A stretch of DNA of 64,000 nucleotides from Pontederia crassipes (taxonomy: Eukaryota > Streptophyta > Magnoliopsida > Commelinales > Pontederiaceae), in the NCBI GenBank assembly GCA_030549335.1, contig CM060188.1:42373696-42437695 (forward strand). The letters run 5' to 3'. The notes beneath the pieces were generated by a model that saw only the letters and a program-made list of their open reading frames with translations, did no database searches and was not told the origin of the DNA. Numbering within the stretch: the first letter of the stretch is position 1; the number at the start of each line of letters is the position of its first letter. A program made the translations under genes and the position numbers. Shown here piece by piece: positions 20,401 to 30,122 of the stretch.

Positions 20401-23262
20401 ATAATGCAATGGTGTTCCTAGTTCCTTCTTTTTATTACGGTGATGTATCTGCAGGTGCCAAAAGTGCCAAACACAAAAGCATCTTCTACTTCCCGTTCGA
20501 ATCCAAAGCTTCGACGAACATCTTCTTTTGACAGAACTTGGGAAGAAACTGTGGCAGAATCTGTTGCTAATGAACTTGTACTCCAAGCTCATTCTTCCAA
20601 TTCATCTTCCAATCCATTGGATGCAGGAATGGAAAATAGGAAACCAGAAAATTTAGAATTATCCAAAAACAAAATGAACGACCCAAAGACTCTCAAATCT
20701 GGTCGTGTAAATCAAGAAGAAAAGAAGACCGGGAAGATTCAAGATGAGAAAAAATCTAGACCTAAAAAGATGGTGGAGTTCCATAATATCAGGATAAGCC
20801 AGGTTTCTGTACCTCCAATATATACTGAAAAAAACGTAAACTTTTTGGGGTCATTACACCATCTAATTCTTATGACATAAATGCCATAGGTTGAACTACT
20901 ACTTACATATGAAGGCTCCAGACTTTCTCTCAGTGATCGTAAATTTCTCATGGATGCATTCAGTCGTGATGATTTCACTGGAACTTGGAGCAAATTGTTT
21001 TCGCGAGTTAGGAAGCATATCATATGGGGAGTTTTGAAATCGTTTGCTGGCATGCAGGTAAGAAACCGTAAATTTCTCTTTTACACTGTTTCAGGAACAG
21101 ATTTTACACTGTTTAAGAAATCTTTTGTTCTTGCTTCTTTGTCATGGAAAAATCAAATTGTAATTGAGGTCCGCATTTTGTTAAATTGAGATGTGGGCTT
21201 CTAACCTCTTTTCTTAACCTTGTTTCATGAAAAAAAAAATCATACTGAACTGTTAACTTGTTAATTCATATACTAAAACAATTAGAGAGAGGTCTGGTTA
21301 CGGACGAGCAGCATGGCCAGTGCGTATCTGACGGTCCTGGATTTTTGGCAGGCCCTCAGGGGTCTCGGCAGACAGAGGTTGGGATGGAGAGTTCCATTGG
21401 CGACCTTTTTGGCTGGTGCCTGGGCCATCTGGCTTCAGCGCAACCGTGCCATTTTTTGTGGGGAGAGATGTCAGGTGGAGGGTATTGTACACCATATATC
21501 TTGTCTTCTTCGGGAGTGGGGTTTTGATTAGTACTTGGTCTTCCTCCCTTTTTTTCCGCTCTCCACTGGAGAGTGTTCCACATGTACATGACATTTCTAT
21601 TCAGTGATATATATATACCTGGATGGCAACCGAAGGGGTAGTCATCCTTTCTTCTCTCAAAAAAAAAAACAATTAGTCTGGATCCGGGAGACAGAAAAGG
21701 TACCTTAATCTTATACCTTGTCTTTCGCTGCTTCACTTCTAAGTTTTAAAGACTGCTGGTTTAGTAGCTCCCCCAGCCACCACCAACATCACTATCAAAT
21801 AACCTCAAAACCTGCTTTCAGAAAGAAGCAACTTTTGGAACCATGATGACTTGATGACCGCTATAATAGGCTCTAACTATCAGTGTTGAAAACACTTCAT
21901 TCGACTAAGTAACCTTCCATATTATAACTTGCATGAATGTTGACCCAAAGTTGATTTAATCAGTTGTCATGATGTAGGGAAACTATTGAGATTTTTAGAG
22001 AACCAATGTAACATTTTGATAAGGTTGGGTTGGAAAGTTCGGATTTGTTTCAAAATCAATGATTGTTCTTTTTGAGAGGACTATTTGTAGCCAACAGCTT
22101 GATTTTTTTTTCTCTCTATTATCATGCTACCAATCAACTTATTTTTTCTGTTGACATTCTTCTAGTATTCAGTATATATTTACTAAATAAATGCCACTGA
22201 TATATAATGGATAGATAAATCATATTCCATGAGATTATATATTTACTAATTAAATGTCACTGATGCATAATGAATATATAAATCAAATTCCATGTTGTGC
22301 TTATGTGCTTTAATTTTTATCCCCAATTCTAGTCGAATTAGTTTATTTCAATGTGCACAATGTTAGATCAACAGTTTCAAAATTTTAGTTACACCATTTA
22401 ACAATTTATACATGATGACCTAAGAATTATCATGTAAAAAACGGCAATTAGTATTCCTGATCAGTATGTAAGCACAAACCACCATTTGTGTATCCAGTCT
22501 TTCTCAAGGAGTTTTCAAGCTTGGCAACACTCAGTAATCTCCTTATCACATATTTATGAAAACTTGCTGTTCATGGTTTTATTCTGTTAGGTATGAGTAT
22601 GTCATTATTAACTTTCCGTCAGTTAGGTGGCTTTTCCTTATAGCTTGTTAGTATTTTGATAGTTCTCACATTGTTATAATTGTGCAGGGAAAAAAATTCA
22701 AAGATAAGACTCAAACTACTAAGGAACCACATGGAGGTATTGCACCAGAAAATGATCTTAACATGAGTGATAGTGATGGAGGTCAACCAGAAAAGGATCA
22801 GTTTCCTGTGCCATTACCCAAGAAACCAAATGATGGAGCTGGTGACAGCTTTGTGACCTCCATAAAAGGGTTGTTCAATTCTCAACGACGGAAAGCGAAA
22901 GCCTTAGTCTTGAGAACAATGAGAGGAGAAGAAGACCAAGAAATGCATGGCGAATGGAGTGAAAATGATCTTGAGATCTCTCCCTTTGCTAGACAACTCA
23001 CCATTACAAAGACTAAAAGGCTTATTAGACGGCATACCAAGAAGTTCAGTTCCAGAGCTGAAAAGAAGTCAGGTGAATATCTAGTTAAGATTCAGTAATT
23101 TTTTTTTATAAATGACACGTTTGTCATCTTAGTACCTGACTTCCAAGTTTATTGTCAGAAGGTCTGAAGTTGGAGCAAAATAGAGATCTCTCCCCAAATG
23201 AAATCTTGGCATCTGAAAGTGATTCATCTGGCGCATCATCATATGAAGGTCACAGTGAATAG
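1230..23262 (+). CDS. SABRE-like: SABRE/KIP-type giant lipid-transfer protein (FMP27/BLTP2 family), C-terminal 1452 residues
   Basis: Fourteen exons join at GT-AG sites: 1230-3072, 3299-3396, 10916-11272, 11376-11494, 12019-12271, 12598-12822, 15299-15438, 15973-16045, 19450-19551, 19628-19771, 20455-20802, 20890-21057, 22688-23072, 23159-23262. They sum to 4359 nt, a multiple of three, with every phase matching and a TAG stop at 23260-23262. Plant SABRE and KINKY POINTED are proteins of about 2600 residues, so the window holds a bit more than half; the 5' exons are missing. Family knowledge: these proteins are rod-like bridge proteins with a hydrophobic groove at ER-plasma membrane contacts or the Golgi, and they affect cell expansion, polar growth and cytokinesis. 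No frameshift or internal stop was seen, so I consider it active despite about 7 kb of TE in intron 2. SABRE versus KIP cannot be decided from this part. Confidence 0.93.
3299..3396 (+). CDS. SABRE-type gene, exon 2 of the window
   Basis: A 98-nt exon beginning after CCTACCAG; it completes the split valine codon and encodes KNGLVDTEEEGTCHFMV then NVIQPQFNLHSEEAN. It ends at AAT before GTGAGT. The next coding sequence (GRFLLAAASGRVLARSFQ) is 7.5 kb away, because intron 2 holds the nested LINE/LTR insertion. Phase is preserved across that gap. Confidence 0.9.
3778..5923 (-). mobile_element. L1-type LINE, inverted segment: ORF1, endonuclease and late ORF2, with internal deletion
   Basis: Read on the - strand: a degraded ORF1 tract (about 5920-4500), then the endonuclease start MKVLTWNVHGLSDTDRR at 4357 with the N-terminal motif and LLQETKLQE, then an abrupt switch near 4125 to late ORF2 sequence (SLGSVEAFSFWHHDWLPG at 3950-3850), which matches SLGSGADFSFWRHGWSPG in the copy at 8385. 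Most of the reverse transcriptase is therefore missing. There is no 3' tail or poly-T at 3778. The ORF1 is continued at 9777-10235, beyond the LTR insertion. The element is dead. It occupies intron 2 of the SABRE-type gene, opposite in direction. Confidence 0.75.
5924..6122 (-). repeat. 3' LTR of the non-autonomous element
   Basis: This 199-bp LTR is bounded by the inverted repeat TGTTGAGA/TCTCAACA and is adjacent to the purine tract on its inner side. It matches the copy at 9592-9776 with few substitutions and small indels. Confidence 0.8.
7060..9302 (+). mobile_element. 5'-truncated L1-type LINE nested in the LTR element
   Basis: It starts within ORF2 (RTPVDRAEDFRPIALSNAIY at about 7107) and runs through the reverse transcriptase to the zf-RVT region, the 3' UTR, the hairpin at 9252-9282 and a poly-A at 9293-9302. 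The flanks 'aatgaagtttc' before and 'aaaaagtttc' after may be the target duplication, but poly-A makes this uncertain. Confidence 0.85.
7085..9060 (+). pseudogene. LINE ORF2 reverse transcriptase and zf-RVT, frameshifted
   Basis: Motifs in order: ARILANRLREVLPVLIHPAQ, FLWKVDFSKAYDTVSW (aspartate of palm motif A), GVRQGCPLAP, LLQYADDTV (catalytic YADD at about 7650), YLGLPLSDRHITSRGW, the LSRGGRLVLLRSVLSALSMY thumb region, then FFWQGG, and finally the zf-RVT domain (LIWRSRVPLKVKIFAWLMRR, CGEAEEDIGHLFFTC) at 8708-9060. Several frame changes (about 7372, 7540, 7690, 8250, 8650) break it. The sequence is clearly GC-richer than the surrounding introns. Confidence 0.85.
9592..9776 (-). repeat. 5' LTR of the non-autonomous element
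   Basis: This LTR is the partner of 5924-6122. Its outer end is trimmed (…CATATCA instead of CATATCTCAACA). The primer-binding site lies directly inside it at 9581-9591. Confidence 0.78.
9777..10235 (-). mobile_element. LINE ORF1 5' portion with zinc knuckle, separated by the LTR insertion
   Basis: The - strand encodes a proline/alanine-rich stretch and then a CCHC zinc knuckle, CLQCRGEGHRRAEC (C-x2-C-x4-H-x4-C), typical of nucleic-acid binding ORF1 or gag proteins of plant LINEs. The frame runs to GGRFSQD at 9782. If the LTR element is removed, a frame continues on the other side as D-Y-I-V-G-E-V-E-V-V at about 5920-5890, so this segment and 3778-5923 were one insertion. The right boundary near 10235 is approximate. 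Confidence 0.65.
10330..10771 (+). mobile_element. LINE 3' end (zf-RVT end, 3' UTR, hairpin, poly-A)
   Basis: Encodes FVLCGDAEEDIAHLFFGC, LLATFLAGAWAIWLQRNR and FLLREW, i.e. the last part of ORF2, followed by the 3' UTR, the hairpin at 10722-10749 and A12 at 10760-10771. It lies directly downstream of, and opposite to, the inverted LINE. It begins at nearly the point in ORF2 where the inverted part ends, which would fit a single twin-primed insertion. About 95 bp of unassigned sequence (10236-10330) separates them. Confidence 0.8.
10916..12822 (+). CDS. SABRE-type gene, exons 3-6 of the window
   Basis: Four exons: 10916-11272, 11376-11494, 12019-12271 and 12598-12822. They encode GRFLLAAASGRVLARSFQ, the MLEHVQAHVAPTDVDPGAGI region, VKPLKELTFNSPNITAAMAS, an acidic linker (NDDDDMEEDIDEVGLDG) and a charged, probably helical stretch LAKIKLEQRERERRILVQDF, then VQQLKDELGNILLCIKEASS and a basic segment. 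Sites used: CAG/GG, GAAG/GT, TTGCAG/GC and TTACAG/GT. Open-frame extensions beyond the donor sites are intron read-through. Confidence 0.9.
12823..13890 (+). other. SABRE intron 6, first part: no gene
   Basis: AT-rich intron sequence. A GC-richer block at 12840-13050 and the stretch to about 13520, ending in 'catccaaatggcc', may be an old MITE, but I could not find matching ends. No coding region is supported. Confidence 0.4.
13888..14483. repeat. Tandem duplication of about 280-310 bp including a LINE tail
   Basis: Copy 1 at about 13888-14165 and copy 2 at about 14166-14483 both begin 'gataaataaaaa-gtctta' and end 'taccttatatgtcttttctg'. Each contains a - strand LINE 3' tail: a T-run, then GGATGACTACTGAATTATGG and TCATCC (14006-14031 and 14317-14342). 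The tail therefore inserted before the duplication. The copies differ by indels and scattered substitutions. Confidence 0.75.
14484..14862 (+). mobile_element. LINE 3' end containing a U2 snRNA segment
   Basis: The upstream part (14484-14712) reads as decayed ORF2: 'tttggcttcaatggaacc' equals the WLQRN motif of the other copies, followed by an REW-like end. The downstream part (14782-14862) is the usual 3' tail with hairpin 14834-14851 and an A-rich end. Between them lies U2-like sequence. Confidence 0.7.
14713..14781 (+). pseudogene. U2 snRNA 5'-end fragment (pseudogene)
   Basis: From 14713 the sequence follows the 5' terminus of U2 snRNA: ATAgCTTTCTCGG, then TTTTGGCTAAGATCAAGTGT, AGTATCTGTTCTTATCAGTTTAA to 14770. 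It covers stem I and the branch-point recognition GTAGTA with only a few substitutions, and then decays over about 10 nt. It stops near U2 nucleotide 60-70: the Sm site and the 3' stem-loops are absent. No upstream sequence element or correctly spaced TATA box is present, so it is not an expressed U2 gene. Confidence 0.88.
15299..19771 (+). CDS. SABRE-type gene, exons 7-10 of the window
   Basis: Exons 15299-15438 (IYDFDRDYKDIGIAHFTIKS, then NVLLSAWNPPSEWGK), 15973-16045 (NVMLRVNARQGAPKDGNS), 19450-19551 (VEIYPLKIHLTETMYTMIWG, then YLFPGEEQDTHKRQ) and 19628-19771 (EVWKISTTSISKRGKKNSS). The block is the most strongly conserved C-terminal part of SABRE-type proteins (Apt1-like region). The 15973 exon reads correctly only one base off the frame of the open reading frame that starts at its ATG; its first A completes the lysine codon begun at 15437-15438. 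Introns between these exons hold several TE fragments. Confidence 0.9.
16046..16680 (+). other. SABRE intron 8, first part: no gene recognised
   Basis: Non-coding AT-rich sequence with no family recognised. Confidence 0.4.
16680..16725 (-). mobile_element. RTE-type LINE 3' terminus, strongly truncated
   Basis: A run of CAA trinucleotides followed by 'aagccttaccccatca' is the reverse complement of the 3' end of plant RTE elements (…TGGGGTAAGGCTT(TTG)n). Only the terminus is left. The intact comparison is at 18895-19338. Confidence 0.6.
16970..18650. other. Intron block of unusual composition, possibly organelle-derived
   Basis: The block 17880-18650 is clearly GC-richer than the flanking intron and contains no plant TE hallmark I know. 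Its texture resembles plant mitochondrial intergenic DNA, but I recognise no organelle gene. The open stretch at 16973-17239 is likewise unassigned. A (TA)n run lies at 17371-17399. I treat transfer from an organelle as a guess. Confidence 0.25.
18895..19338 (-). mobile_element. RTE-type LINE, 5'-truncated, with 18-bp target duplication
   Basis: The - strand encodes the C-terminal end of an RTE-clade reverse transcriptase: YGSECWAMKGQHECKVGVAE, MRMLRWMCGHTRLDKIRN, then RERVGVAPISEKMVENRLRW and FGHVQRRPLDAPVRRVDQI, with GRGRPRRTLGELIEQDLL. The 3' end is the diagnostic ATGTAGCCGACCCCACCTAG followed by a TTG repeat. The sequence TTCTTAATTTTCTATACA stands at 18877-18894 and again at 19339-19356, a perfect target-site duplication. 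The reading frame is open over 132 codons, so the insertion is fairly young. Confidence 0.92.
20455..23262 (+). CDS. SABRE-type gene, last four exons and stop
   Basis: Exons 20455-20802, 20890-21057, 22688-23072 and 23159-23262. They encode a Ser/Lys-rich segment (SNPKLRRTSSFDRTWEETVA), the conserved VEFHNIRISQ / VELLLTYEGSRLSLSDRKFL motif pair, FTGTWSKLFSRVRKHIIWGV, and a basic tail with LIRRHTKKFSSR. The protein ends in ESDSSGASSYEGHSE and a TAG. A small LINE insertion sits in the intron at 21058-22687. Downstream of the stop I see no unambiguous polyadenylation signal. Confidence 0.9.
21286..21665 (+). mobile_element. 5'-truncated LINE 3' end with 11-bp target duplication
   Basis: Contains LATFLAGAWAIWLQRNRAIF and LLREWGF of the ORF2 end, the 3' UTR, the hairpin at 21621-21647 and poly-A. 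AAAACAATTAG occurs at 21275-21285 and 21666-21676, a clean target-site duplication. It lies in the intron between exons 20890-21057 and 22688-23072 of the SABRE-type gene, in the same orientation. Confidence 0.88.
21677..22687 (+). other. SABRE intron remainder: no gene
   Basis: AT-rich intron. A short repeated pair is visible: 'tttactaaataaatgccactgatatataatgg' at about 22178 and a similar stretch about 55 bp later. It ends in TTGTGCAG at the exon 22688 acceptor. Confidence 0.5.
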
Positions 23263-25240
23263 AAAATCATCGAAGTGCAAATTTCATTATACTCTTACCA
23301 TTGTCAATTCATTGGAGAAGAAGATGCTCCGGAATCCGTTGTTTCTTTCTGCTTGTGGCTGAAAGTGTAACATGAACAGAAACTACAAAATCGAAGAAAA
23401 TCACCGTATGGTGCAATGTCAACACGATTTGGAAATGTGATAAGGTATCAACGCGTTTTGGAATTATGATAAGGTCAATGGTTGCAGATATATGGACATT
23501 TATATGAATGTAAATTGGAAGTTTTCTTGGATAAGGGAAGGGAAAGAACTAGTAAGGAATGTAGGAGAAAGAAGGTTACTTTGGTTTGGTTGACATATTA
23601 AAGGAAAATAAAAAGAAAGAGAATGAATGTTTAGTAATAATTTTATTTTAGACGATTATATATATATGCACTTATACATTTAATTTATATGATCAAAGAT
23701 GAAAATGTTAAATATGTTTTTTCCCTTTTTCTCTCTGATTTATAAGTAAAAGAAAAATAGAATATTGGTTGAAAAATGAGGGGATTTTTCTCGCAATTTT
23801 CCTTGGGACTTGGGAGGGAGTTGATTCCCTTCTTTTTTTCTTTTCATCTTCATCGATTCCTCTCTCTCCTTTCATTCCCAACCAAACAGGAGATTCATGA
23901 TGGGTGAAAATACCCTATAGAGATTTTGTCATATGCTTTATGGTTAATTTTCTGACCTTTGTCGTATGATTTATCTTCTAAGAATACACAAGGATGTGAG
24001 TGGTGCTATATTGTAGGATGGTTTTTTGTTCATCCTTTTTTGGTGGATGACCGAGGAAGAAGTCCCTTAATTAGATTTTTTTGTACGAGATTGTTACATG
24101 AGCCAAATAATACTAATTGTGGATCATGACTATAAGGTAAGTATTTACCAATGTTACGAAAACTTGATCGAATGATAAACTAAGTAACGTCATTGAAGTT
24201 TTAATTTAAAGAAGGTTGAATCAATCATCAAAGGAATTAGGCTAAAATTGGGATACATTATGGGAAAAATGAAACTTCCACGAAGAGAGGCAAATCAAAT
24301 GCACTCATAAATATTCTCATCATAGAATGGAGAATCTCGCAACTGCATGAAGGATTTGAAGCATCAATGAACCAAAATTTTGAGGTGTAGGTTCAATAAG
24401 GAAGTATCATTTCTAACGGATTTAAGGTTCTTATTTCAGCAAACATGTAGGATGTGCAAAATTAGGCTCAATTAGGAGTCTAATTTTTGGTGACATATCC
24501 TTATAGCCAGCTAACATTCTAACAGACATATATATATATTAAGTCCAAGACACCCATAATCATGAGCAATTTTTTTTTACCATAAACAATTTCATCAAGT
24601 TTAGGCCTTCTTATTCGTGATATGACATAAGTCATAACCTTTACGTGTCTAAAGAAGACTGATGTAATAATATTATAAGCATAATTAATAAGTTAATGGA
24701 TGCACTGAAGCTACTTCATCCACTTTATAGCATTGGTGACAAGATAAGGGAATAATATTAGTTTTAAAGAATATTATGATATTATCTTGTCTATCATTGC
24801 CAGACATAATATCATAGATTCATGTGGCATGAGATGGACATTCAGTATATTCTTTATAATGCATAAGCAATTTACATCATAAAAGCTATGCTCGTGTCAT
24901 GAGATAACTTATTATTTTGATTGATTGAAAGTCAAGTAGCATCATCGGATGGCTAGTTAGGGCATAAGATCATCCATTTTTCTATTTTTAAAAAATTACA
25001 CATAGATGAGGACATAATTTTTGTGAGACTCCTCATCATGGATGGTGATAACTGTCTCCTTGGAACTCAAGACACCACTATTAGTGAAGACTTAGCCTCA
25101 TTGAGACTCAACACTAATAATGACGAGGATTTATTTTTCTTTGATGAAGTACAAGACATATCAGACAATTTATCTTTTAATTAACAATGATCAATACAAT
25201 CAAACATCCATACATGTGGCACAGTTAGACACTATGATTG
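23263..25240. other. Intergenic, AT-rich; possible Tourist-like MITE at 23578-23890
   Basis: The 3' flank of the SABRE-type gene. Between about 23578 ('ctttggtttggttg') and 23890 ('ccaaccaaacagga') the ends are inverted around GTTTGGTTG, as in Tourist/PIF MITEs, but a target duplication is not clear. The rest shows no coding region. Confidence 0.35.
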
Positions 25241-25267
25241 GACCTGGATCACTACAATCTCATACTC

Positions 25268-25480
25268 CCCGTTTGGCATTCACTGGGATTTAATTACAAA
25301 ATTCCAGCAGATGTTCTCGAGATAGGAGCACCAAATTCTTACTGCAACCGAGAACTCACAAAATATGGTAATCCCACCATCATTGTTGTGGGTCCACCAT
25401 TGTTAAATATAGGTGTTTGGCAAATAACCTAGGATTAGAACCTTATTCATGGCTTTGTTCGTGATCCAAACGGGCCATAG
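25268..25480. mobile_element. Small MITE-like element
   Basis: The ends 'ccccgtttggcattcactgg' and 'gtgatccaaacgggcc' are roughly inverted around CCGTTTGGnnnnCAC. Length is about 213 bp. No target duplication could be fixed, and the superfamily is open. Confidence 0.35.
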
Positions 25481-28400
25481 GGTGCCCCACAAATTGGACC
25501 GCAGGTTTTATGCCTTAGCAAACATCAACATTTGTTAATGTTGAATTTTTTATGTATAGATATTGTTATGCATTGTGTATTATATATTTAATTATCTTAC
25601 TTTATAATGATATGACCTTATCTTCGTGAGGATTAGTGTGAACAAGAAATTTCGAAACTCAAATTGGAAGAGTATGTTGAACCTCATTTTTTCTTGCAAT
25701 ATATAACCTCATTTTTTCTTGCAATATATTTTATTATTTAGAATTTTGTGAGCACTCATATAATGTGTGCTTAATCCTTTATTAGAGTTGATTAATTTCT
25801 TGCATTAGTCATATCTAGTTTCACATAATTATTATAACACCTCAAAATTTCATCCTAAGAGTCGGTGACATTTACGGGAATTTGGTTGTGACACACCCAC
25901 CATCACATATGAACATGATGATGATGATTGTGATAATAATAATAATGGAAGACTTAGCGATGCAATTAAAATTAATGATTTAATAATCACATAACATGAG
26001 AGTCAAACTTGGTTTAAAATATAAAGATACTAATAAAAGAGGTTTCATCATAATCTTTGACATCAATAAAGTAATGGACTTACTGCATCTAGCACATAAA
26101 GACTCTTTATTCATTTCTATGTCATGCGTAACTATGTCGTCACAAGTTGAGCTTCACCAATTAATTTGATTATTTGCATAGTTTCAGTGTGTGTAATTTC
26201 TAAGTTAAAGTATGTAAAAAAATTGTGCATACAATATTCAAAAACATAATGTTCCATGACATACTTATGCATTTTCATGTGATAAAAGAAAATCGCATGA
26301 ATTACATGAGCTAAAAAATAATAATCTACATGCCAATCAAACCATGTCATATATTATCATCATGATAATATAATAACAATCATCACATCATTATAGATAA
26401 TTGCGGATATAAAGCTTACCATATTCATTGTATACTTGAAATTTTCTTTCGGAGTTGCTTTATAATTCTCGGGACATTTCATTCCGACATCATCATCATT
26501 ATTTCTTTATCACAAGACACTTTGAAGTTTTATACTTCACTTTATAAAATATTTTATTTTATAACATCCTTCATCTTAACTTAGTTGAAGAATCAAGTCA
26601 TTGTCATCACTTAGGTTAGATAAGACGAAAAATGCTATGTTCTTACTCGTGGGCCTCTTAGTAACACACATACTATTGTGAATATAAGAAAATTTCGTTC
26701 TAAAAAATAGATACACATAGGTTGTAAGAAAATTTATTTTCAAACTTTAATGTTATGCTTTTCGAACATTAAATATTTACGTCTTTTAGTCTTCATATTT
26801 TAATTTTATTTATGTCCGAGCGTGCAAATTATTTTGTAGGTGTATAACAATTAGCAAATAAAATCATATAACATCTATATTTAAAGAACATATGCATTTG
26901 AAGGCATATATGATCATCTCTATAAGTTGGGGCCATGAAACCAAGGTTCACATTGTTGAACTATGCTCGTCACGACCATGAAGGCCATCATGAGCAAGAA
27001 TTTTCTTTTCCCAAATCAGATATCAGAATAGGGGACATCCCAATCATAAAATATTATATTTTTTTGTGTCTATTACATATTCACATTAATATTAGTAAAA
27101 TATTAATACAAATAGATAAGTTCATGATGGCGAAAAAGTGAATATATTGCCCATGTTCTTTGCATCACCATGAGCTTGATTTGTCGCACATGCCACATTC
27201 ATCACTATACATGTTCAATTATTTGAAATATTGAATTTCCAACAGAGATGAATATCCCATGAGCTAGGGTAACAATAAGTGAGGAGCTCATATTATATCA
27301 ATGTATAATAATGAAAAAGAACGAGCTATGTAGCAAATGTGAACCGTAATGGAAAAATCAATAACATGGAGATCAATCATAGATTAATATTAGGGAATTA
27401 CCAATGATCTTCTACTAGATTATTCTTTGATATGTGACTTAGTTAATGGTATATAAGAAATCACATAGGAGATCAACAATAGGCATTTGCCAAACATAAT
27501 TACATACAATCATGGTTTGGTCATTAGCTTTCATCATCATTAATCAATAATAAAATCATTGACAAACTTTGTCAAGTCATTCTGAGCATTAACTCATTAT
27601 TGAATAATATCATGTTTCATTGAGTTACTTTATGTGGACATTGAATGTTGGAATAGAGCGTACATAAGAAAAATTGATAAATTAGATGATCCATAAATAT
27701 CATCAAGATCATATGGTAAACAATATGGATTATCAGACATAAGATCATATGGCATTGTCCAACACCATGAGATGACATCACCATAATTATAAGAGGGATA
27801 AATTAAAACATCAATAATGACATAGCCCATCATCATCATAAGGATTAACATCTTTGGTATAGGCATTGTCCACCATCATAGATAGAACATCATAACAAGC
27901 ATAATTTTTTCACTAATTTTTATACTTATAAGTGGAGTGTCTTTTAACTCTATGATGAACTGAAAGAATTCGAACTTCCTTTTTAGCCTTAGTAGAGAAT
28001 CACAACGTCATGAGATAGAGTGTCATTACTCTTTGAAAGTCCAATAAAGTATCTTTCAACTTTTTTTAATGACTAGTGGAGTATTTATTAACTCCCTCGA
28101 GGGTCAATGGAGTGTCTTTTAATTCGTTGGTGACCAGTGGAGTATTTTTTAGCTTCTTGATTGGCCATTGTTAACATATAATGAAAGAGCTTTTCACTCA
28201 AAAATTTGTAGTTTCTATCTTGGATTCATGTCATGGAAATCATAAGACACCATAAATTAGTAAAGGATCATGGAAGACTTTTGGAAAACTCCAAATCACA
28301 ATTAGAATCAACATACCTTTGATCAAGGTTCCTATCATAGTATAAGTCAATTAGAATACTAAGAGGAAGCTTTGAGCAACATCCCATTACAAATACGAGA

Positions 28401-28828
28401 GTTGGGGTAGAGTGCGTAGCAATTCTTCGCCGCTTAAGCAAAGGTCTCGAGTTCGAACCTTGAATGTAAAAAATTTCCACCGGAAGCCTCACCTGCCATA
28501 ATGATGCAGAACATGCCATAATGTGGTAGAAAATCAAGACAATGAACAAGGTCATAATGTGGCAGAAATTAAGGCTATAATGTGGTAGAAAATCAAGGCA
28601 ATTAAGGCTTCAACATAATGAATATTTGCAGGCAAAGCAGCCTAGCAAATATTCCTTTTTATTGGTTGCTGACTTTCAGTAGTTTGTTTCCCTTAGTTCG
28701 TTTCCTTTTACAAGTCGTTTCCTTGTTTAGTTGGTTTCTTTGTTAGTTTGTTTTCTTTCTAGTATGTTCCTTTTTTCTGGATGTAAGCATTATATAAATG
28801 AGGATCAATAGAAAAGAAGGCAGATTAC
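25481..28828. other. AT-rich intergenic relics, no gene
   Basis: Low-GC sequence with many 'atcat' motifs. 'Tataacacctcaaaatttca' at 25846 resembles the TGTAACGCCCC start of the solo LTR at 36871, so 25846 onward may be an old gypsy-type LTR, end unknown. At 27930-28170 a unit of about 50 bp ('gtggagtattttttaactc') recurs, and at 28500-28610 a 'ataatgtggtagaaaatcaag' unit. At 28620-28820 a 'tatataaatgaggatcaatag' stretch looks like the promoter/R part of a Copia LTR. Confidence 0.35.
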
Positions 28829-29451
28829 CAATGTTACTATAATCGGATCGGACCGGCCGGTCCATTCGGTTCAACCATGACCCGTGAGGTAATCCGGTTC
28901 AAGCTGACCGTAAAAATCAGAAAAATATGTTGGACCGGGTTGAACCACTGAGAACCGGCGAACCAGCGAACCAGTGTAAACCCAGTTAAATGTGATTTTG
29001 GTTTTACTGGACATTTGCTTAAAATCCAATGGCAATATTGGAAGAAAATCTAAATTTTTTTAAAAGTCTAAACTTAAAAAATACTATGGCGGCCAGAAAA
29101 AAGAAAATGAAGGGTTTTTTTTTATTTTTTTCACTTTTGGCCGATCATTTGCCATTGAAACAATGGTCGTTCTGGCACCACTGTAGCCTTCATCCATCGG
29201 CATTGCCTTCATTCATCAATCACGTTGTCACCTTGTTCTGCAGCATCCCAACCTGCACGATTTCGGCAAGTCCACTAGCATCTATCTTTCGGTTTATTAA
29301 CATTGCATATCATGTTTTGAGGTAGTAGTATCCTTATGTTTTTTTTTTCTTTTTTGCATGAACGGATGAGGAATAACCAATTAACCATGCACATATTTTG
29401 CAAGCTTTTGAAGAGCAGCCAGTGCCTTCTGAAGAGCACAATTGAATCCTA

Positions 29452-30122
29452 GGGCTGCGTTTGGTATGGAAATATTGAGAGAACTTTTGTTCTCGAGAAC
29501 TAATTGATGTGATAGAAAAGTTTGGATTGGTGTTTGGATGAAAAAGTGTAATGATGGAGATTTAAAAAGTTGATGTGATGGATAAGTTTTAATGGGTGTT
29601 TGGATAAAAAGTAAGAACTAAGAATATATTTATTATTTTATGAGGTATAAAATTATAGTAAATAAGAATATATTATTAATATTATAATTTACGTAAATGG
29701 TTATATTCTTAATATTATTTTTATTTATTTTGATTAAACATTTTAAATATTATTAATATTACAATTTACGTACATTTTAAAATCCAAATATAATTTATTT
29801 TTTTAAAAAATAACTGAATAGTTTAATTAATAAACTATTTATTAATTATTATAACTAATTATTTTATAGTTTTAACTAATAACATTTAATAAATTATTTT
29901 ATAATATCCTTAATAATGTATTAATATATTATAAATTATATATACATACATTATAAAATAATTAAAAAAATAGATGAAATAAAAAAGTCAAACATTGAAA
30001 AAAAAGTAAATGCATTGGACGAGAACATTTGTCCGAGGTCACGTTTTTGTTCTCGTCACGTAACCTGTTTGGAAACATTTTGCGATGTTCCGCGAAATGT
30101 TCCCAAACCAAACACGGCCTAG
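29452..30122. mobile_element. MITE-like element inside hAT-1
   Basis: The ends GGGCTGCGTTTGGTATGG and (inverted) GGCCGTGTTTGGTTTGG are imperfect inverted repeats, flanked on both sides by CTA. Those features point to the PIF/Harbinger-Tourist group (3-bp TWA-type duplications). The interior is very AT-rich and non-coding. The assignment is tentative. Confidence 0.5.

Noticed and set aside
24005-24055. A further LINE tail ('catcc…ggtggatgacc')
   Set aside because: The order of the two half-sites is reversed relative to the true tails and there is no A-rich end.
25238-25432. Short open frame of 64 codons
   Set aside because: Lies within a MITE-like repeat; no motif and no splice context.
28400-28480. 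A tRNA gene or SINE with a 'gagttcgaacctt' B-box
   Set aside because: A convincing A-box, acceptor stem pairing and poly-A tail are missing.
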